Shown in pieces: positions 55,702 to 64,000 of a stretch of 64,000 nt of DNA. The number at the start of each line of letters is the position of its first letter. Position 1 is the stretch's first letter. Where the stretch lies: positions 19,721,003-19,785,002 of the forward strand of contig CM055111.1 in the NCBI GenBank assembly GCA_029204225.1. Reading direction: 5' to 3'. The position numbers were made by a program, and so were the translations under genes. This DNA comes from Diphasiastrum complanatum. Taxonomy: Eukaryota; Streptophyta; Lycopodiopsida; Lycopodiales; Lycopodiaceae. The notes beneath the pieces were generated by a model. It was given only the letters and a program-made list of their open reading frames with translations, did no database searches and was not told the DNA's origin.

Positions 55702-56738
55702 AAATCATTCATCTCATGGATGGAGCATCAAGTAGATTGTGCTGGGATAATCCATTTATAGATTTCATCCATGTATTAACTACAATAAATGTTTGTCATC
55801 TAATTAGGCAAGCCATTGTACTTGGAAGTATTTGGCTTGTGTGACAACTATACATTGTGCACACGGTCAACGAATCAGGGAATGTTGATGCGGACGAGGA
55901 CGTCGCAATTCTCTCACTTCACAAATTCGGGAAGTGTCTGGGAACGTTCCTCATTGAAAATAGACGACCTTTGGGACTTTCTCTCTCTTCACATTTTTTC
56001 GCAAAAAGCCGAAGGTGAAGGTGCCCATAAAAAGGTGAAGGTGTCTTTAAAACAGTTTAACTCATGAAAATAGATGACGTTTGGGAATTTTCTCTCTTCG
56101 CATTTTTGGAAAAATGCGAAAAAGCTGAAGGTGTTAAAAATAGTTGAATTTTGAACTGTGCATAAGTTAAACTTTTGAACAATGCAAGTGTCGCATTTCA
56201 GGGAAATGCAAAAACACCAAAGCTGTTGAAAACATAGTTCATTTTTGCAGATTGTTGCGACACTTAGTGTATTTCTGCAGACTGTTGCGACACTTAGTGT
56301 AATTCTGTAAACTGTTGAAAACATAGTGTATTTCTACAGACTTGTTCTAAATGCTAATTCGTGGAAGTCATTGAATATGGCCAGGTCTTCAATGACTTCA
56401 AGTTATTGAACTTAACATCTGAATTTGAAATTATGATAGGATTGGTTACCCTTTTGCTGGAGATCAACCAGAAGCCCGTTTGTAGACGTTCTTCAAATAG
56501 TTTGGCTATCTAAGTTATGAATTCTACAAGTATCAGATGAGCAAACGTACAACCAAAGTTGGTTTCACCTGACCCTATATAAATGATCCATAAACGTGCA
56601 GGAAGAATCTTGAAATAGAAAATAGTCATTCACCAAGGAGGCACTGTGGGCTTAAATTCCAATGGAGAGAACCCATCAACCGTCTTGTAGTTAGCAGTGA
56701 GTCTCAGGGGTCAGTTAGCACCCCTGAGAGGGGGGATG
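55702..56738. other. Unassigned region with local tandem repeats
   Basis: A roughly 105-bp unit ('gaaaatagacgac...aaaagccgaaggtg') is duplicated at about 55,955-56,135. A roughly 33-bp unit ('tgttgcgacacttagtgta') recurs about four times at 56,235-56,340. No coding region is supported. Confidence 0.55.
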
Positions 56739-57498
56739 CTAAATATCTGCCAAAAATAGCTTAGTATCATCAGGTAAGTCATATTTTAGCCTGGGGAACT
56801 GATTATTCTTAAAGATATTGGTGACAATTTTGCACAATTTATGCCTCATAAAGTCTTTCTGTTGAAAAACATTGATCAACGTTTGTACTTTCTCAATGAA
56901 AATGTTTTGATCACTACAACAGTACATTGCTGCAATGACCTGTGAAATAACGACCTCGCATAAATTGAAAATAGGCATGTTTGATGAAAGATGAATATAT
57001 TGGCAAATCGAAAAGGGTAGTGTTTTCCTTTTATCATTTTTAGACATTAGGAAATTGCTCGTATTTGACTCAAATTTAGTAATAATGTTTAACAAGTTGG
57101 CAATATTGTTTTCAACATTGTTTTTAGTGCTCTTCAACAAGACAAATGAATGTTCCAAGTAAAATACTTACATATTATTGGAGAATGATATTTTCTAGTG
57201 ATCTTTGCACCTAGTAAAATTCCTATAAAAAGGTGGCTAGGTCATTAGGAGAAGCCATAATTTAATATCTGTTGGGTGTAAGGGTCACTAAAAAGCATTT
57301 TCCCAAGTGTAAAAGATTGTCTTGGAATTTAATTATGGCTAAAAATATTTTTATGGCCCACAGATTTTGACATTTTACAAGGTGCAATATGCTTCCCAAA
57401 ATTCTCTTTATGGTCATTTTATGAGCTGTAAATTGCTTTTGCAAAGTTTGATGGAATTCAAGATTTTGTAACATGTCACATGTCACTTTCATAAACAA
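56739..57498 (-). other. Two minus-strand ORFs, function unknown
   Basis: 78 codons (57,498-57,262, starting MFMKVTCDMLQNLEF) and 139 codons (57,158-56,739, ending DLPDDTKLFLADI). Both are Asn/Lys/Ile-rich and without recognised domains. They could be exons of one gene (an AT-rich 100-bp gap with GTAAGT at about 57,170 lies between), or chance ORFs in AT-rich DNA. Confidence 0.3.
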
Positions 57499-57594
57499 TA
57501 ATCTTCTTTACATTCTATATGTATAAAACTCACACACAAAGCTAAAGCAATACTTTTGAAATAAATGCATTTTTTCCTTGCCACCAACACTGTG

Positions 57595-57870
57595 ATACCT
57601 AAGAGTTCATTCTCCTCCTCCTCCCAAGGACTTATTAAACTTATTCCCAAATCTGAGATGCCCACTAGAATATCTAATTACCACCCTCTAACTATGCTAA
57701 ACACCTCTTACAAGATCGTAGCGAAAGCCATTACTAGAAGGATTGCCCCTCTCCTCTCCTCTCCTCTCACTTTTCCAAGAGTCAATATGGTTTTATTGAA
57801 GATAGATCCCTTTTTGACACCATAAGGTTCTAGCCTACGGAAGAAGTAGCTATCTTTACAAACTTAGCCA
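57595..57870 (+). pseudogene. LINE (L1-type) reverse transcriptase fragment
   Basis: Reads GLIKLIPKSEMPTRISNYHP, then LTMLNTSYKIVAKAITRRIA, the non-LTR RT motif order (LIPK...NYRPI...YKIVAK). After a small frameshift it gives SQYGFIEDRSLFDTIRF, matching QxGF-RS-DTI. The rest of the LINE is missing; copia H begins at about 57,920. Confidence 0.85.
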
Positions 57871-57919
57871 CTGCTACTCTTCTAACATTCAAGCCTTCAC
57901 ATAGCCACTTCTGAATCAA

Positions 57920-58940
57920 CTGATATGTTGTGGCATTTTAGACTTGGCCACCTTAATTTCAATAGTATTCAGCAAATGTCTGCTCAGAGTCTAGTACAAG
58001 ATCTGTTGTCTATTAGCAAGCCAACTTCTCCATGCGAAAGTTGTATTATCAACAAGCATGCTAGAAGCCCTTTCACTTCAGATTCAGTTTATACTTCCAA
58101 AGGCTTGCTTGGCCTTGTACATAACGACATTTGTGGCCTGATGCAGACTGCTTCGACAGGGAGAGCTCTCTATTTCCTAACCTTCATCGATGACTTCTCA
58201 CGAAGGACTGCTATTTACTTTTTGAAGAACAAATTTGAAGCATTCAAATTCTTCAAGTAGTTCAAGGTGTTTGCAGAAAATCAGACCCAGAGGAAGATCA
58301 AGTCTCTATGCACAGATGGAGGGGGGGAGTATATTTCCACAAAATTTAAGGAGTGCTACAAGGCCAGCGAAATACATCAAAAATACAACCAGTCCAATGG
58401 TATAGTTGAATAGAAGAATCAGACACTCATCAAAAGTGCCAAGAGCATGATGGCCCATGCCTCTCTTCCAAAGAAAATTTGGGCAGAAGCTATTACTTCA
58501 GCTGTCTATTTGTAAAATTGATCCATTACCAAAACCTTGAATGGCAAGACACCTTATGAGGTGTGGACAGGATCGAAACCATCATTCAAAAGTATTTGAG
58601 TGTCTGGATGCATCGCTTTCGCTTAGATCCCTGAAGATCTAAGAAGAAAGCTAGATGACAAGAGTAGAAAAATGATTTTCATCAGCTATTCCCCAAACCA
58701 CAAGGCATACAAGCTTTACAATCTGGATACCGAGAAGGCATTCACTAGTAGAGATGTCATTTTTGTGGAAGACCGATTCATCGACCACAAAGGAAAAGCT
58801 CCATCGATTTCCTATCCCAGAGCCAACAATTTGGAACTCAGCATTGATTAACAACTTGACTCTGACTCCGACAAAGTGATAGACCCTCGACAAATCGAAC
58901 CATCTCAGAGGATCAAAGTTCAATCTAGAAGATCGAACTG
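57920..58940 (+). pseudogene. Copia H pre-integrase and integrase
   Basis: LWHFRLGHLNFNSIQQM and CESCIINKHARSPF, then integrase with HNDICGLM (first Asp kept), CTDGGGEY (second Asp kept) and SNGIVE followed by a stop (Glu kept). The C-terminal domain (LDDKSRKMIFISYSPNHKAY, TSRDVIFVED) follows. At least six in-frame stops, several where Gln or Trp fits. Confidence 0.85.
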
Positions 58941-59039
58941 ATCCAGACATCCTCCATCCTTATTCGTGGATGATCCAGCCTATTACTTTGTGCAGGAACC
59001 AAACATTGTTTCAGAGGCAATGTCGACACCTGATGCTGA

Positions 59040-59850
59040 CTAGTGCAAACCAAAATGGACACTGAATTTGATTATCTCATCGAGAATCAAACATGGACTA
59101 TTACCAAGCTGTCAAAGGATCGAAATCCAATTCCATACAAATGGATATTCAAAGCGAAGTATGATGCTGAAGGAAAATTAAATCGATACAAGGCTAGACT
59201 TGTTGCCAAAGACTACTCCCAGATTTCAGATCTGGATTATCTAGAGACCTTCAGCCTTGTCATTAAGCATGCTTCGATCCATCTACTACTCTCCTTTGCA
59301 GCTACAACCGATCTTGAAGTCCACCAAATGGATGCCTAGACTACCTTCCTCAACAGGGCTATTGAAGAGGAGATCTACATGTCATAGTCAGAAGGATACA
59401 AGCTCAGGGGCAAGGAGCACCTTGTATGCAAAATTCACAAGGCACTCTACGGGTTGAAACAGTCACCTAGAGCTTGGTTCCAAAAAATCAATGTATTTTT
59501 GATCGAGAATGGTTTTATTTCAAACTCAACAGACTCGAATGCCTACTTCAAGTCTGTATCAGATTACTTCATCATCATTATTCTCTATGTAGATGATACA
59601 CTTCTATTCAGTATTGATCTAAATCTGATGAAGGGATCGAAATGCATGCTATCCCAGGAGTATAAAATGAGTGACATGGGTCGAGCCCACTACTGTCTCA
59701 AAATCCAAATCCAAATCCAATGAGATCGACCCAACAGATTGATTTTCATCAGTCAGCAATGATATCTCAACAATGTGCTGAAAAAATATGGAATGCCCGG
59801 CTACAAGCCAAGTCACTTTTCACTTGACTCTGGACATAAATAGATCATCC
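59040..59850 (+). pseudogene. Copia H reverse transcriptase
   Basis: YKWIFKAKYDAEGKLNRYKA, then ARLVAKDYSQ, VHQMDA (first Asp kept, then a stop), ALYGLKQSPRAW, and the box ILYVDDTLLFS at about 59,590. It ends after LNNVLKKYGMPGY. RNase H is absent. The LTR starts at 59,893. Confidence 0.85.
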
Positions 59851-59892
59851 GAGCATAGATTATGAGACCCTCCGTCCATTAAACATATTATT

Positions 59893-60533
59893 TGAGACTC
59901 CCAGATATGCCGTCATTTTGGTTGTAATTGCTATACTATTGTGCTTCAGTGTAATATAGCAGCAGCATGCTTTTCTATCTATGTATAACGTAGATGAATG
60001 CTTGTTGTGATTGAATGCACTTTATTGTTGTTTGATCGCGCTTGTTTACTCACTCTGATCAGAACATGGATGTCTATGACTCCTCAATTTCTGATTAGAC
60101 GATGGTTGTGTTTGATGCCTAGGGAAACTCGCGATATCGTACTGCTCTTTCCATCTATTTCAGAACACGGATGTCTACGACTCCTCAACTTCTGATTAGA
60201 CGATGGTTGTCTTTGATTCCAAAGAAACTCACGATATCATATTGCTCTTTCCATCTATTTCATAACCAAACTTCACATTGAACCCATTTTCCAGTAATAC
60301 CACACACAAACCATTTCTAATCTCTTCGGTGGACTGTACTCTCATTTTTGTGAGTATGAACTAATTTTTAAGATCCTGTTGGCCAATTAGAATACTTAAG
60401 CTATGATTATATTTTGCATAAGCTTTCTATTAGATTGTTTTTGCATCTAGCAACTGATTGTAACGGGAGAGCTCTTCCGCAATATTCATGCTCTCTTATC
60501 CGTTCACATTCTTCTATCTCCCTTGCCCCATAA
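59893..60533 (+). repeat. 3' LTR of copia H with internal duplication
   Basis: Begins TGAGACTCCCAG and ends TTGCCCCATAA. It matches the G LTR but carries a 101-bp tandem duplication (60,061-60,161 and 60,162-60,261) beginning 'agaaca(t/c)ggatgtcta'. Confidence 0.75.
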
Positions 60534-60554
60534 ATTTCTTGTGCAATAGGTGGC

Positions 60555-61055
60555 CGAGTATTATTTTGGATGGAAGGACACCTTTTGAGATGCTATTCAA
60601 GAGGAGATCGAGTGTCTACTTGATGAAAGGACCAAGGAGGATCCATCTTCAAGGAAAGGTATATCTATTGGATATAGTGAGGTGAGTATCTAGAGTTTGC
60701 GGTCGTTATGCTATCGGATTGGTAAGCGCTTTCTATCTTAGAGATTTGCCATACTCCCTAGTGCTTGGGGGCTAGATCGGACGGTCTAGGTTTGGTTGGG
60801 ACGGTTTCGTCCACTGCACTCTCTTATTGTGTTCTCGACGCTCAATCCTAATTAGAGGTCTTGGCGGATGTTTTAGATGATACTTTGGATGTTGATGTTG
60901 AAGAGCCTACTGCAAATCAAAAGCCAAGGATGACATCAAGGCAAAGGCAACAACCTTTGAGACTCACTTATGATGAAAAAGGTAAGCAAGTTGACTTCTT
61001 TCACAAGCACATGCTCCTCCAACGGGCTACTAAATATCCAATCTTTGCTTGTTGA
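60555..61055 (+). pseudogene. Copia integrase C-terminal remnant
   Basis: GRTPFEMLFKRRSSV, then after a frame change KGISIGYSE. Then comes an insertion of about 170 bp that starts GTGAGT and ends TTAG like an intron (about 60,681-60,855). Then DTLDVDVEEPTANQKPRMTS and LTYDEKGKQVD, parallel to 39,060-39,160. Confidence 0.65.
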
Positions 61056-63228
<2,173 letters not shown>

Positions 63229-63267
63229 TGAATGAGTCTATTATGGGTGATTGGATATGGAAATCAA

Positions 63268-63494
63268 GATTAACTACATCTAATCATTCTATTTGGATTT
63301 TTTCTTTTAGAAGCAAGTGAGATTAACTTCATCTAATCATTCTATTTGGATTTTTCCTTTTAGAAGCAAGTGAGAGATTAACTTCATCTAATTATTCTAT
63401 TTGGATTTTCCTTTTAGAAGCAAGTGAGAGATTAACTTCATCTAATTATTCTATTTGGATTTTTTCTTTTAGAAGCAAGTGAGAGATTAACTTA
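63268..63494. repeat. Tandem repeat, about 54-bp unit, four copies
   Basis: Units read 'agattaacttcatctaatca' then 'ttctatttggatttt' then 'cttttagaagcaagtgag', with small indels. A partial fifth copy begins at about 63,486. Confidence 0.95.
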
Positions 63495-64000
63495 AAGTAT
63501 CGTGGCACTCATCCTATCGCTCAATATTTATTGGCCAAACTATACTTGAAGTGTCATAAGTGTCAAAGATTAAAGCATTTCCAAAAAAAACTTTACAGAG
63601 TTTACCTCTCATACTCTTGGATTCTCTGTGTGCACTCCATTGGCCTAAATATGATCGTTGACAATCCTCCTTGTCCGAATCCTAAGGCTTTTGCATTGTG
63701 TGCATGTACATGGTATCCTCTCATCATATTTTGGTTGGAACTGGTCCAATAATCCAATTGCAAATCACACATATTCTTTCAGTGTCATTCAAGTGAAAAT
63801 TGACAAATTCTAACATGTGTAGTGATTACGTAGCCAAACAATTAATTTGTCACGAAACGCTCGACAAAAAATCAGTCACGAATCATAAGACAAATAATTA
63901 GTCGCGAAGAACTACAGAAACGCATGCATTCTGAGACGAAGTTGATCGCAATAAAAGATAGTATTGATTCAGTATGAAACCAAAAAAGATGTAAATGAGT
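63495..64000. other. Window end, no gene seen
   Basis: A 73-codon plus-strand ORF (63,531-63,752) is Cys/Tyr-rich but unrecognised. Around 63,840-63,925, 'agtcacgaa' and 'agtcgcgaag' words recur a few times. Confidence 0.35.

Noticed and set aside
57565-57825. LINE fragment as part of copia H
   Set aside because: The NYHP/YKIVAK motifs are non-LTR RT motifs and precede an integrase, which is impossible in copia order; they are separate elements.
63268-63494. Regularly spaced repeats that could be mistaken for a CRISPR array
   Set aside because: Units are head-to-tail with no unique spacers, in a plant genome; an ordinary tandem repeat.

Overview
The window reads as nuclear DNA of a land plant. 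It is AT-rich, intron-bearing host sequence almost buried under retrotransposons. Every recognisable retroelement pol except one LINE fragment is Ty1/copia, in the order protease, integrase, reverse transcriptase, RNase H. There is one CACTA (En/Spm) transposase relic, one tnp1-like ORF, and long CT/AC microsatellites. The species cannot be named from the sequence. Nothing prokaryotic or organellar was seen.

Layout. 0.7-3.6 kb (minus): a spliced, apparently intact EamA/DMT-type transporter gene whose four exons join in phase. Its last exon and 3' flank were copied twice, at about 19.8-21.9 and 35.1-35.7 kb. 5.6-10.0 kb (minus): a copia copy, 'A'. 12.6-15.0 kb: copia 'B'. 15.3-18.7 kb: a chimeric copia 'C'. 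18.2-23.3 and 33.0-37.2 kb: a direct segmental duplication. 23.5-24.3 kb: a fragment of A's family. 24.54-29.60 kb: a complete, young, 5.06-kb LTR retrotransposon, 'E', with a CACAT target duplication but no RT. 29.6-31.8 kb (minus): a broken gene with a histone H3 fold at its N terminus. 40.0-42.7 kb: copia 'D', an inverted relative of A. 42.7-44.1 kb: CACTA tnp2. 45.0-47.7 kb: an array of a dyad motif. 48.7-49.8 kb: a tnp1-like gene. 50.8-55.7 kb (minus): two deleted copias sharing LTRs, 'F' and 'G'. 57.6-60.5 kb: a LINE RT fragment and copia 'H'. 60.5-64 kb: relics and tandem repeats.

The most unusual item is at 29.6-31.8 kb. A histone H3 fold, collinear without gaps from helix N to the C terminus, is followed by a basic linker, a glutamine-rich coiled-coil-like stretch and about 350 residues I do not recognise. 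Seven TAG and two TAA codons interrupt otherwise open frame where Gln would fit, and one TGA where Trp would fit. That pattern suggests decay by C-to-T change of a once longer protein. I know of no described family with this architecture.

The copias show recurrent internal deletions, two ending exactly at the polypurine tract. They also include a gag/pol chimera, a strand-switch hairpin and shared LTRs. This is a population evolving by template switching and recombination. Only E has clean LTRs with a target duplication, and it must have been mobilised in trans if its missing enzymes were already missing when it inserted.
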